From contig NZ_JAKIKP010000001.1 of the NCBI RefSeq assembly GCF_023284065.1, forward strand, positions 62,001 through 126,000: a stretch of 64,000 bases of DNA. The letters are read 5' to 3'. This DNA comes from Shewanella gaetbuli (GTDB lineage Bacteria > Pseudomonadota > Gammaproteobacteria > Enterobacterales > Shewanellaceae). The notes below the pieces were generated by a model. It was not told the DNA's origin and did not search any database. It saw nothing but the letters and a program-made list of their open reading frames with translations. A program made the translations under genes and the position numbers. Below, in pieces: positions 46,976 through 55,600 of this stretch (position 1 is its first letter; the number at the start of each line of letters is the position of its first letter).

Positions 46976-48217
46976 ATGTCTGTTTTAAAAACACCTTTAT
47001 CATTAGTTTCTGTTGCTTGTGCAATGGTTTCAGCGTCTGCATTTGCGCAAGATTCAAGTTTATCTAACCCTAATATTAGTGCTGTGCTTGATGGTTATTA
47101 TCAAACGGGTGATAGAGGATTAGATGGTCGCGGCGAAGGGTTCGGGCTTGGTGAAACTGAATTAGCTATCAGTGCCAATATTGATGATATGTTTTATGGC
47201 AAAATGACCGCTATTCTTGCGATGCATGATGATGAAACCGAAGTCGAGCTAGAAGAAGCCTTTATTCAAACTATGGGGTTGGGCGCTGGTTTTGATATCC
47301 GTGCGGGTCGCTTTTTATCTGATGTGGGTTATTTGAACAACCAACACCCACACTCTGATGCCTTTGTTGATCGTCCTGGTGCTTACCGTGCCTTTATGGG
47401 TGGCCATTACTTTGATGATGGTGTCCGTTTAACCTATGTTGCGCCAACAGAATTATTCTGGACCATGGGCGTAGAGGTATTTAAAGGTAATAAAATGCGC
47501 GCTGCTGAGGTGGGTGAAGAGCATGACGACCATGATGTGCATGGCATGGAAGAAGAGCATGCTGAACGTGATTACAAAACAATTGGTGTTTACTCTGCCT
47601 TTACCAAGTTAGGCGGTGATATTGGTACCTCTAGCTCTTGGCAATTAGGGTTAAGTTATTTACGTAACGAAAACGGTATGGGCTTCATTGAAGAAGACCA
47701 TGATCATGAGCCGCATATTGAAGAAGAGCATGATCACGGTGGGCATAACCATAATGCCGCTTTCACCGGTGAAAACACTTATATTGCCGATTTCGTTTAT
47801 AAGTGGGCACCAGATGGAAACTACAAATATCAGCACTTAACATTAAGTGGTGAATACTTCCGCGTGACGGATATTTTCTCATTTGAAGAACACGACCACG
47901 ATATTTTGAGCACTGAAAAGAGCGATGACTATCATGAAGGTTGGTATGTCAGTGGCGTGTATCAGTTTACACCTCATTGGTCTGCCGGGTTACGTTATGG
48001 CGAAGTGGATACTCATGAAGTGCATGGTGATCACTTACATGGTCAAAACCTGAAAGAAACTGAATTGAGTCTTGCGTGGCATCACAGTCATTTCTCTACG
48101 GTTCGTTTACAGTACACTAACCAGAAAGGTACTAACTTTGATGGTTTCGAAGATGACAATATCATCACTCTTCAATATGTCATGACATTAGGAGCTCACG
48201 GTGCGCATCAATTCTAA
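46976..48217 (+). CDS. His-rich outer-membrane beta-barrel protein, probable zinc entry porin
   Basis: A 413-residue protein with signal peptide (ending ASAFAQDS) and alternating amphipathic strands, ending in an aromatic residue as outer-membrane barrels do (QF). Extra loops are packed with His and acidic residues: HDDHDVHGMEEEHAE (about 183-197), EEDHDHEPHIEEEHDHGGHNHN-type (about 240-262), EEHDHD (about 303) and THEVHGDHLHG (about 345). They look like zinc-collecting loops. It lacks a TonB-type plug. The next gene (ZnuA-like) overlaps its last 17 bases, and a ZnuB-like gene follows. Ligand inferred from composition and context. Confidence 0.82.
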   Translation: MSVLKTPLSLVSVACAMVSASAFAQDSSLSNPNISAVLDGYYQTGDRGLDGRGEGFGLGETELAISANIDDMFYGKMTAILAMHDDETEVELEEAFIQTMGLGAGFDIRAGRFLSDVGYLNNQHPHSDAFVDRPGAYRAFMGGHYFDDGVRLTYVAPTELFWTMGVEVFKGNKMRAAEVGEEHDDHDVHGMEEEHAERDYKTIGVYSAFTKLGGDIGTSSSWQLGLSYLRNENGMGFIEEDHDHEPHIEEEHDHGGHNHNAAFTGENTYIADFVYKWAPDGNYKYQHLTLSGEYFRVTDIFSFEEHDHDILSTEKSDDYHEGWYVSGVYQFTPHWSAGLRYGEVDTHEVHGDHLHGQNLKETELSLAWHHSHFSTVRLQYTNQKGTNFDGFEDDNIITLQYVMTLGAHGAHQF

Positions 48218-49109
48218 ACTGATAAAGGCCGCCGCCGGATTTGCAGCATTAGTTTGCTCAACGGCGGCCCATGCTGAGCTAAACGTGTTTGCCTGTGAGC
48301 CAGAGTATGCCTCTTTGGTTAAATCACTTGCGCCAGAGGCTGATGTGTATTCAGCTACAACAGCAATGCAAGATCCGCATCAAGTGCAGGCTCGTCCAAG
48401 TTTGATTGCTAAAATGCGCCAAGCTGATTTGGTGGTTTGTGCTGGTGCTGATTTAGAAATTGGCTGGCTACCTATGCTGCAAATGAAAGCCTCAAATAGC
48501 AAGGTTCGTTCAACAGACGAAGGGTTATTTTATGCCGCTGAGCATACTGAAACTTTAGATCAACTTGAAAATGTTGATAGGTCAATGGGGGATGTGCATG
48601 CTAAAGGGAATCCTCATTTACATTTTGACCCAATCAAAATGCTTGAGGTTGCTGAAAGTTTATCGGCAAAACTAATCCAATTAGACCCGCAAAACAAAGC
48701 CCAGTATGAATCGGCTTTTACTGATTTCAGCAAGCAGTGGCAAGTTAAAATCCCACAATGGCAACAGCAAGCTAAGCCATTACAAGGCAAAAAGGTAATT
48801 GGTTACCACTCAAGTTTCCGTTATTTGTTTAACTGGACTGGCATTGAGCAAGTGGCCGACTTAGAACCTAAACCCGGTTTAGCCCCAACCAGCAGTCATT
48901 TAGCAACGCTATTATCACGAGCTGAAAAAGGCGATGTGATGGCGATAGTGGTCGCGTCTTATCATGATGAAAGAGGGGCGAAGTGGTTAGGCGATCGTGC
49001 TGATTTACCTGTATTAGTGCTACCTATGTCTATTGGTGGTAATGCTGAAAGTACTGACTTAATTAGTTTGTACGACAGTGTACTGTCGATATTAAATGGG
49101 GCGTTATAA
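48201..49109 (+). CDS. metal ABC transporter substrate-binding protein, ZnuA-like
   Basis: A 302-residue periplasmic protein of the cluster A-I metal-binding family. Signal peptide 1-25 (FAALVCSTAAHAEL). Metal ligands in the family positions: H60 in AMQDPHQVQARPS, H139/H141 in GNPHLHFDP, H203 in VIGYHSSFRYLF, and an acidic ligand near SYHDERGAKW. Unlike E. coli ZnuA it has no long His-rich loop. It overlaps the barrel gene by 17 bases and is followed after 3 bases by a permease, so it is cotranscribed with them. Zinc is the most likely metal. Confidence 0.88.
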   Translation: MRINSKLIKAAAGFAALVCSTAAHAELNVFACEPEYASLVKSLAPEADVYSATTAMQDPHQVQARPSLIAKMRQADLVVCAGADLEIGWLPMLQMKASNSKVRSTDEGLFYAAEHTETLDQLENVDRSMGDVHAKGNPHLHFDPIKMLEVAESLSAKLIQLDPQNKAQYESAFTDFSKQWQVKIPQWQQQAKPLQGKKVIGYHSSFRYLFNWTGIEQVADLEPKPGLAPTSSHLATLLSRAEKGDVMAIVVASYHDERGAKWLGDRADLPVLVLPMSIGGNAESTDLISLYDSVLSILNGAL

Positions 49110-49112
49110 CCT

Positions 49113-49871
49113 ATGATTGACCTCGAGCTTATGTCCATTTTGCTACCCGCTTTGGTTGCTGGCTTTTTGGTATTATCAACCCATGTGGTATTAGGGCAAC
49201 AAGTATTAAAGCGTGGCATTATCTTTATTGATTTAGCCATTGCTCAAGTTGCTGCCTTAGGGGCGATTGTGTCTCATATCAACCATGATATTGAAGACAT
49301 ACCGTTTTCACATGTGTGGATGCCTGCGCTATTTGCGTTATTGGGTGCAGCCGTTATTGCTTGGCTGGCACGCAAATTTGAAGATGAGCTTGAAGCCTTT
49401 ATTGGTTGTTTTTATGTTCTGAGTGCTGTGGGGGCAATGTTGCTTTTAGCCAATGACCCTCATGGTGCTGAGTTATTAAAACAGCTAATGTCTGGACAAA
49501 TATTATGGGTAAGTTGGTCGCAATTAATATTACCTGCGGTGGTATCTGCATTAATATTATTGGCCATAACGCTTAAACCTAAACTGTTGGATGGCGCGAG
49601 TTTTTACTTTATTTTCGCCATTGTTATCACCCTCTCAGTTGAACTGGTGGGGGTTTATTTAGTGTTTAGTACCTTAATTTTGCCCGCCTTAGCGCTGAAT
49701 CAATATAAAGGTAAAGGCAAGTTGGCTCTGGCTTATGTTGTCGGTGTTATAGGGTATGTTGCTGGTTTATGTTTATCTGCCAGTTACGATTTACCCAGTG
49801 GCGCGGCAATTGTGGCAACATTAGCCGTCAGCGGACTTGGCTTTAGGTTATTTTTGAGTCAAAAACAGTAA
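49113..49871 (+). CDS. metal ABC transporter permease, ZnuB-like
   Basis: A 252-residue inner-membrane permease with about seven to nine helices. VLSTHVVLGQQVLKRGIIFI, then DLAIAQVAALGAIVSH near the N-terminus, and SVELVGVYLVFSTLILPALALNQY are family features of ZnuB/FecCD-like cluster 9 permeases. It is 3 bases after the binding-protein gene. The window has no ABC ATPase (ZnuC) beside it; the next gene is an acyltransferase. A terminator follows. Confidence 0.87.
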   Translation: MIDLELMSILLPALVAGFLVLSTHVVLGQQVLKRGIIFIDLAIAQVAALGAIVSHINHDIEDIPFSHVWMPALFALLGAAVIAWLARKFEDELEAFIGCFYVLSAVGAMLLLANDPHGAELLKQLMSGQILWVSWSQLILPAVVSALILLAITLKPKLLDGASFYFIFAIVITLSVELVGVYLVFSTLILPALALNQYKGKGKLALAYVVGVIGYVAGLCLSASYDLPSGAAIVATLAVSGLGFRLFLSQKQ

Positions 49872-49978
49872 AGTGTCACCTGAACTAGGTATTAAAGATT
49901 ACCTAGTGGTTTATTGTGTTAACAGGTTAAACTTACTGATTTTTATGAAGTAAATACTTGATGTGTTTGTGAGATATA

Positions 49979-50016
49979 AAGCGAAACTGTCTATGGTTGA
50001 CGGTTTCGCTTTTTTT
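49979..50016 (+). terminator. terminator of the metal-uptake operon
   Basis: Stem AAGCGAAACTGTC / GACGGTTTCGCTT (one mismatch) followed by seven T, about 110 bases after the permease stop. Confidence 0.88.
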
Positions 50017-50099
50017 CAGCGTACACATGTAAATAAAATTTATTGAGTCAAATTGCTGGCATCGCTATACTGTCGCCAATTTTTCTGCAGGAGACTATT

Positions 50100-50846
50100 G
50101 TGCTGCTAATTGCTCGTTCGTTAATTCTTGCTGTACTTTTGTGTTTAGCCTTTGTGTTTGCATTAGTGCTTTGCATCATTCGTCCTATGCACCGAGATAA
50201 TGTGCACGTGTTAGCTAAAATTTTTGCCTCTGTTGCGCCAATTTTAGGTATTAAGGTCATAACACGACATGTTCAACCTGATGTGATTAATCAACAAAAT
50301 ATTTATTTGGGTAACCATCAAAATAACTTTGATTTATTTACTCAAACCTCTGCAGTGCCCAAGTCGACTGTGAGCTTAGGCAAAAAAAGCCTTGCGTGGA
50401 TGCCGTTGTTTGGTCAGATATATTGGTTAACTGGCAATATTTTAATTGACCGTAAAAACCGCTCTAGTGCATTTGACACTATGGCTAAAACAGTCAAAAA
50501 AATGCAGGAAAAACTGTTGTCAGTGTGGATATTTCCAGAAGGTACTCGTTCTCGTGGACGGGGATTATTGCCGTTTAAAGTGGGCGCTTTCCATACCGCA
50601 ATTGCCGCTCAAGTTCCTGTTGTTCCCGTATTGGCCTCTTGTCAAAAACATATCAAATTAAATAATTGGAATAACGGTGTGGTGATAGTTGAAATGATGG
50701 CACCGATTGCGACTGAAGGACTGGATAAAACCGATGCTAAGCCGTTTGCGCTTGAGGTTCATCGTGTGATGGCAGAGCGTTTAGTACAATTAAATGAAGA
50801 AGCCAATCAATTAATGGCTAAACCTGCAGCGCAAGATAAAGTATAA
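50100..50846 (+). CDS. plsC: 1-acyl-sn-glycerol-3-phosphate acyltransferase
   Basis: A 248-residue membrane enzyme making phosphatidic acid from lysophosphatidic acid. HX4D catalytic motif in YLGNHQNNFDLF, then IDRKNRSSAF, the FPEGTRSRGRGLLPFK motif and VPVVPVLAS. N-terminal hydrophobic segment LILAVLLCLAFVFALVL. Start is GTG at 50100 preceded by AGGAGA; an upstream TTG-type frame extension is unsupported. Monocistronic or paired with rraB 57 bases downstream. Confidence 0.92.
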   Translation: MLLIARSLILAVLLCLAFVFALVLCIIRPMHRDNVHVLAKIFASVAPILGIKVITRHVQPDVINQQNIYLGNHQNNFDLFTQTSAVPKSTVSLGKKSLAWMPLFGQIYWLTGNILIDRKNRSSAFDTMAKTVKKMQEKLLSVWIFPEGTRSRGRGLLPFKVGAFHTAIAAQVPVVPVLASCQKHIKLNNWNNGVVIVEMMAPIATEGLDKTDAKPFALEVHRVMAERLVQLNEEANQLMAKPAAQDKV

Positions 50847-50903
50847 TAACAAACTTAGCGTGTTATTTTATTTATCTACTATTAAGTTATTCGGAGTGTT
50901 TGC

Positions 50904-51308
50904 ATGTCTATTGAACGTCAGCTGAAAGAACAGTTAGCCGAGAACCGCGAAATTGTTGAAGCGTTGATGGCTGATGGTTCAGAGCCAACAGCAGAATATA
51001 CCATTGAGCATCACTTTTCTGCTCAAAACTTTGAGCGTTTAGAGAAAGCTGCCGTAGAAGCCTTTAAGCTAGGCTTTGAGGTCAATGATGCAGAAGAAAT
51101 GGAGCTAGATGACGGTTCAGTTATTTTCTGTTTTGACGCCATTGCTTATCATAAATTAGAGGTTCCATTACTGGATAAAGCCTGTGAACAGTTGATTGCT
51201 TTAGCGGTTAAGCAAAAAGTGGACTATGACGGTTGGGGCACTTATTTTGTGGGCGATATTGACGATGAAGATGATCAATACGACGAAGACAGTGCGCAAA
51301 TGCACTAA
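50904..51308 (+). CDS. rraB: ribonuclease E inhibitor RraB
   Basis: A 134-residue acidic cytosolic protein (former DUF1260). [20 protein letters not shown], then [20 protein letters not shown] at the C-terminus is typical of RraB, which binds RNase E and changes which RNAs it cleaves. CGGAGTG is upstream of the ATG. A terminator follows. Confidence 0.93.
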   Translation: MSIERQLKEQLAENREIVEALMADGSEPTAEYTIEHHFSAQNFERLEKAAVEAFKLGFEVNDAEEMELDDGSVIFCFDAIAYHKLEVPLLDKACEQLIALAVKQKVDYDGWGTYFVGDIDDEDDQYDEDSAQMH

Positions 51309-51342
51309 TATTTCAGTCTACTCACAGAGCAAAATGATTTAA

Positions 51343-51374
51343 CAAACGGCCATACAATTGTATGGCCGTTTTTG
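51343..51374. terminator. bidirectional terminator between rraB and diguanylate cyclase gene
   Basis: Stem AAACGGCCATACA / TGTATGGCCGTTT with A and T runs, between two convergent genes. Confidence 0.92.
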
Positions 51375-51385
51375 TTTAAGCGGTA

Positions 51386-52363
51386 TTACGCTTTATCGTC
51401 TGTGGTGGCATCATAAACATAGCTTTGATTACGACCGTTCTTTTTGGCTTGATATAACGCTTTGTCGGCACTTGATAACCAAACAGAGCTGTTTTCTGTG
51501 CTGCTACCTATTTCACTGATCCCTAAACTGACGGTCACCTTAATAATGCGGTTTTCGAATATGATTTCAGACTGCTCGATTTTTTTCCGTAATCGCTCGG
51601 TAAAAAATAAAGCATCAGCTGAGGTGGTCTTGGGTAGCACAATGGCAAACTCTTCGCCACCATAGCGTCCAGCACAATCGGTTTCACGTAATGACTGTTT
51701 AATAAGGTGAGCAATGTGTTGAATCACTTTATCGCCCGCCGGATGGCCAAATTTATCATTAATAGTTTTGAAGTGATCAATGTCAATCATGACTAATGTG
51801 GCTTGGTCTTGATAGCGTTGGTTGCGCTCAAATTCACGGTCCATACACTCTTGCCAATGGCGTCGGTTGTGAAGTTGCGTTAATCCATCTGTTTGACTAA
51901 CTTCTTCTAGCTGTTGGTTCATACTCTTTAGCTGCATCTTATTGACGGCAACATCAGTGACATCGTAAACAATGATACTGATATGAGTAATTTGCCCAGT
52001 TAATGATGCTAAAGGCAATAAGGTGATGTTTTGATACATGTAATCAGCGCGGCCAGTAATAGGGCGATAATTTTTAAATTTAAACACGTATGGGCGCTGT
52101 TCCCAGCTGATAAAGGTTCTATTTTTTAATAGAAAAACAGACTCCATTTTTTGTTTCAACCATTCTGCGGGTAAGTCAGGTTGTTGCTCAAATAAGTTTT
52201 TACCTTTAATGGCATTGGGTGAAATTCCGCTGTGGTTTTCCATAAAGCCATTCCACAGCTGAATATTGTAGTTTTTGTCTAACACCACTAAACCGACCTC
52301 TATGGTTTGTACCATATCGATCAGCCAGTGAAGTTCGTTCATTGCACTTTGATCATTTGACAT
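51386..52363 (-). CDS. PAS-GGDEF diguanylate cyclase
   Basis: A 325-residue cytosolic protein. N-terminal PAS domain (about 10-115: DMVQTIEVGLVVLDKNYNIQ in parts, LWNGFMENHSGISPNAIKGKN), then a PAC-like stretch and a GGDEF domain (about 160-320) with DIDHFKTINDKFGHPAGD and the active GGEEF in RYGGEEFAIVLPKT. It makes cyclic-di-GMP. Start at ATG 52363 (MSNDQSAMNE); a TTG five codons upstream is less likely. It begins 18 bases after the REC-CheC gene, so the pair is probably an operon. Confidence 0.9.
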   Translation of the reverse strand: MSNDQSAMNELHWLIDMVQTIEVGLVVLDKNYNIQLWNGFMENHSGISPNAIKGKNLFEQQPDLPAEWLKQKMESVFLLKNRTFISWEQRPYVFKFKNYRPITGRADYMYQNITLLPLASLTGQITHISIIVYDVTDVAVNKMQLKSMNQQLEEVSQTDGLTQLHNRRHWQECMDREFERNQRYQDQATLVMIDIDHFKTINDKFGHPAGDKVIQHIAHLIKQSLRETDCAGRYGGEEFAIVLPKTTSADALFFTERLRKKIEQSEIIFENRIIKVTVSLGISEIGSSTENSSVWLSSADKALYQAKKNGRNQSYVYDATTDDKA

Positions 52364-52381
52364 ATTGACAATATCCAACTG

Positions 52382-53377
52382 TTAATCAAGTAGATAACCA
52401 AGTTTAAAGTTAAGCGTAGGTATCGAATCTTCGGTAAATAGCAGTAATAAATCGCATTGGATGTTGTGGTCTTCAATACGGTAATTAATTTCCATTGCTA
52501 AGGTGCGTTGCCACTTTTCTGAGCTGTCATGAATTAAATCATTGACTGTGCAGTGACGTCCTAATACAACAGGGTGGCTTTGGCTAAATTTCATGTCTAA
52601 TTGCTCAGAAATACCACTTAAAAAAGCCCCAATCAGTACGTTGCCAGTATCCATTAGCACTTCCATTTCAGTGAAGTTTTCTGCAGCGCTGTTTATGCCC
52701 ATCAGTTTGGCCATATCTTCAAAGCTGGCATCGTGAAAAAGCAGTAGCGCTTCTCCTGCGACTCCTGCACCAATAAATCCCTGACACAAGGCTGAAACGG
52801 TTGAAGACTCTTCGGTCGCTTTAAGTGCCATAGTCAGCTCACTGACTTCTAATACGTTAACATTTGGGATTGGCAGTACCACAAACACATCTAATAATTT
52901 AGCCAGTAAATCTGCTGCTCGTCCCATGGCGACATTAGCTATTTCTTGGCATGCATCTCTTAAATCAACTTTAACCATGGGCTCCATGTCTGCTGCAGCA
53001 CCTTGGGTTAAGGTTAAAATTCCGTACTCTTGTAAAATATTACTAATGGCATCAGCACTGACAGGCTTTTGAATAAAGTCGAGTGCGCCTAATGCTTTGA
53101 CCCGTTCATGGGCCTTAATTTGTATGTCACCTGAAACCACAATAATCAACGCAGGAAGGTCTTGTTGTTGCACGGTTTCCAACACTTCATAACCGTCCAT
53201 AACCGGCATATTAAGGTCGAGAAAAACGATTTCACCTTTACCTTCTCGAATCGCAGCCAGACCTTCCGCCCCGTTAGTTGCAAAAGTCACTTCTACATCC
53301 CAGTCTTTAGGGAGCGTGCGTGCCATTTGCTTTCTGGCGAGTGAGGAGTCATCACATATTAATACAGGAATGGTCAT
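52382..53377 (-). CDS. response regulator with REC and CheC-like phosphatase domains
   Basis: A 331-residue protein. REC domain at about 1-125 (ICDDSSLARKQMA, the acceptor in VFLDLNMPVMDGYEV, VVSGD, FIQKPVSAD). The rest is a CheC/CheX/FliY-type phosphatase fold, with DACQEIANVAMGRAADLLAK (E and N) and MEVLMDTGNVLIGAFLSGIS (E/D and N) marking the two active-site helices. CheC removes phosphate from CheY. Fusion to a receiver may let it act on the partner regulator or itself. Cotranscribed upstream of a diguanylate cyclase. Confidence 0.9.
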   Translation of the reverse strand: MTIPVLICDDSSLARKQMARTLPKDWDVEVTFATNGAEGLAAIREGKGEIVFLDLNMPVMDGYEVLETVQQQDLPALIIVVSGDIQIKAHERVKALGALDFIQKPVSADAISNILQEYGILTLTQGAAADMEPMVKVDLRDACQEIANVAMGRAADLLAKLLDVFVVLPIPNVNVLEVSELTMALKATEESSTVSALCQGFIGAGVAGEALLLFHDASFEDMAKLMGINSAAENFTEMEVLMDTGNVLIGAFLSGISEQLDMKFSQSHPVVLGRHCTVNDLIHDSSEKWQRTLAMEINYRIEDHNIQCDLLLLFTEDSIPTLNFKLGYLLD

Positions 53378-53731
53378 ATTGACGTTGGTCCTTATGTCGC
53401 CCTGTGCGGTTCCTGAGTGGTACTGGAGTCAGTTCATAGGGCGTTAATTTATTATTTTGAGACTTTTCTATTTATTATCTTTTATTCTAGGTTACTGGCA
53501 GTAAATTTGTAAAATTATCGTATGCCTATATTAATTGACTGATTTTTATTGGTTTTAAATGATTTAAGTTATTGTATATTGGTGAGGAAAGAATAAAGAC
53601 CTGCTGGCTTAGCATATCTTGTAAAATTCATTAGTCCGGTGAAAGCTAAGATGTTGTCATGTTATAACTATTCGATAAAATCGACAAACATGTTAACCTG
53701 AAAACTGGACAGACCTGTAGGGAAATCTTTC
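53378..53731. other. 354 bp spacer between divergent genes, nothing recognised
   Basis: AT-rich DNA between the REC-CheC gene and the crotonase gene. No frame with a ribosome site, riboswitch or repeat was seen. Confidence 0.5.
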
Positions 53732-54538
53732 ATGGAAACGGATTTAGTCACCTTCGAACTCAAAAACAATATCGCTTACGTGGGGTTAAATCGCCCTCGA
53801 AAAATGAATGCGCTTAACTTTGACATGTTTAAAGCTATCGATCATGTCATCCAAAAAATTGCCAAAAATAGAAACATAACCGCGGTTATTTTATTTGGTG
53901 CTGAAGCTAACTTTAGCTCTGGTTTAGATGTAAAAAGCCTTTCAAAGCAGCCGTCTAAAGCGGTGTCGTTATTATTTAAATGGTTGCCAGGTAATGCCAA
54001 TTTAGCCCAGCGAGTGTCCATTGGTTGGCAAAGGTTGCCGGTACCAGTTATTGCGGTTATTCAAGGGTGTTGTTTTGGCGGTGGGATGCAAATTGCCTTA
54101 GGTGCTGATATGCGTATTGCACAGCCTACGGCAAAACTGTCGATTATGGAGGCTAAATGGGGTTTAGTGCCTGATATGGCTGGGCTGGCTAGCTTACGGC
54201 AAGTAATGGCTAAAGACAAAGCACTACAATTAACCTATACCGCAGATATATTATCGGCCAATGAGGCGCAAGCGTTAGGTTTAGTGACCGAGGTTGTTGA
54301 CGATGCAATGGCAAGAGCAGAAAGTTTAGTAAAGCAGTTTCAACAAACCTCGCCAGATGCAATTGCGGCTATTAAACACAGTATTAATAAAAGTTGGAAT
54401 GGCTCGATTAGGGCATTGTTGAGCCGTGAGTCCATCAGTCAAATTCGTTTGTTAATCGGTAAAAATCGATTAATTGCTGCGATTCGACAAACCAAAAATC
54501 CTGATAAAAGTTATCGCCCTCGTCAGTCTTGGTGGTAA
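53732..54538 (+). CDS. enoyl-CoA hydratase/isomerase (crotonase) family protein
   Basis: A 268-residue crotonase-fold enzyme. NRPRKMNALNFDMFKAID, ANFSSGLDVKSL (oxyanion-hole region), IQGCCFGGGMQIALGADMRI and IMEAKWGLVPDMAGLASL carry the expected Glu and an Asp typical of isomerases/hydratases. Substrate unknown; members act on fatty or aromatic acyl-CoAs. Stands alone, convergent with the DUF3530 gene. Confidence 0.9.
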   Translation: METDLVTFELKNNIAYVGLNRPRKMNALNFDMFKAIDHVIQKIAKNRNITAVILFGAEANFSSGLDVKSLSKQPSKAVSLLFKWLPGNANLAQRVSIGWQRLPVPVIAVIQGCCFGGGMQIALGADMRIAQPTAKLSIMEAKWGLVPDMAGLASLRQVMAKDKALQLTYTADILSANEAQALGLVTEVVDDAMARAESLVKQFQQTSPDAIAAIKHSINKSWNGSIRALLSRESISQIRLLIGKNRLIAAIRQTKNPDKSYRPRQSWW

Positions 54539-54563
54539 ACCTCAAGGTGGTTCAAGGATGAAC

Positions 54564-55451
54564 CTACCGGCCGATGACCACTCTGGCAAACCCTTCTATT
54601 CGGTCAAGCACCTCTTCCCAGCCCCCTTCATTAGACAAGCTTAAGTGAACAAAGTATTGGCGATAATATTTGTTCGGTTTAATTTGATTATACTGCTTGC
54701 GCATTTGTGCCGTTTTTATTGCAAGAGGGTGGGCATCTGCGGAGTAAATATCTAACGTCGGTACCGACATCATCACTAATTCTTCAGATACAGACTTTCG
54801 TTGATTGGCCTTATCCACTAGATGCTCATGTTCTCGATAAGGGTTAATTAGCACCAGTAAATCCGGCATTGGAATTTTTTGTTCATACAATAAATGGGTC
54901 ACCATTGCAGCGCTGTCATCCATAGCAATTAACACGCGAGCACCAGGGTAGGGTTTTCCGATATCAGCCAGTTGTGACAAGGTTTCGGTTAAGGTAGATT
55001 GCTGAAAATTACGTATTTCCAACAGTTGTTCGCTATTGAATTTAGGTACGGCTTGATGGGCTGGCAAGGTGATTTGTGATTGTCCCTCTTTAGCGATTTC
55101 TTCGCTGGGGGTGGCAAAGTTGGGACGATATAACCCCGCCGGAGGCATAAGTTTTAGCGTTGCCCAGCCTTTAGGGTTTAATTGATGGCGTAAGTAACCA
55201 ATTAATCCAGCATTTTGCTTATGGTCTTCAGAGCCTGGCACTATCACCATTAAACCAAATTGATTTTTACCACTCCATGAACGCCTTAATACTGTGGTGT
55301 CTTTACCGTCGATGGTGATGGTAGATATTTCGCTTTCTGGGATGGTTGCCGATTGTGATGTTGCATACAGTTGGGCCTGGGCTGGGCTGGTCACACACAC
55401 CAAGAAGGCGAGTATGAAAATAGATTTGACGATTATTGGTGTAAGGTTCAC
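54564..55451 (-). CDS. DUF3530 family exported alpha/beta-hydrolase-like protein
   Basis: A 295-residue protein with a signal peptide (IFILAFLVCVTSPAQAQL). VIVPGSEDHKQNAGLIGYLR, GWATLKLMPP and ARVLIAMDDSAAMVTHLLYE agree with the DUF3530 family, an alpha/beta-hydrolase relative. The nucleophile elbow reads MDDSAA in place of GxSxG, so catalytic activity is unsure. GTG start at 55451 with AGGGA at good spacing. Downstream of rapA but separated from it by a terminator. Confidence 0.85.
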   Translation of the reverse strand: MNLTPIIVKSIFILAFLVCVTSPAQAQLYATSQSATIPESEISTITIDGKDTTVLRRSWSGKNQFGLMVIVPGSEDHKQNAGLIGYLRHQLNPKGWATLKLMPPAGLYRPNFATPSEEIAKEGQSQITLPAHQAVPKFNSEQLLEIRNFQQSTLTETLSQLADIGKPYPGARVLIAMDDSAAMVTHLLYEQKIPMPDLLVLINPYREHEHLVDKANQRKSVSEELVMMSVPTLDIYSADAHPLAIKTAQMRKQYNQIKPNKYYRQYFVHLSLSNEGGWEEVLDRIEGFARVVIGR

Positions 55452-55527
55452 AGGCTTCCCTATTGAGTACTTTCATTGAGTGGCTAATATCATTAGCTCA
55501 GGTAATGATAATAAGTTAACGGCAAAT

Positions 55528-55564
55528 AAAAAAGCACATGTGTGTAAAACAACATGTGCTTTTA
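55528..55564 (-). terminator. terminator of rapA
   Basis: Stem AAAAGCACATG / CATGTGCTTTT with a twelve-base loop; on the minus strand the T run follows the stem. It lies 37 bases after the rapA stop. Confidence 0.88.
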
Positions 55565-55600
55565 ATAGCTTAGCCTAATTTACCACGGTTGCACTTAAGG

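Noticed and set aside
53378..53731. c-di-GMP (GEMM) riboswitch ahead of the signalling genes or crotonase
   Set aside because: No conserved GEMM core could be found in either strand.
54564..55451. Active serine hydrolase
   Set aside because: The nucleophile elbow reads MDDSAA and not GxSxG, so catalysis is not claimed.
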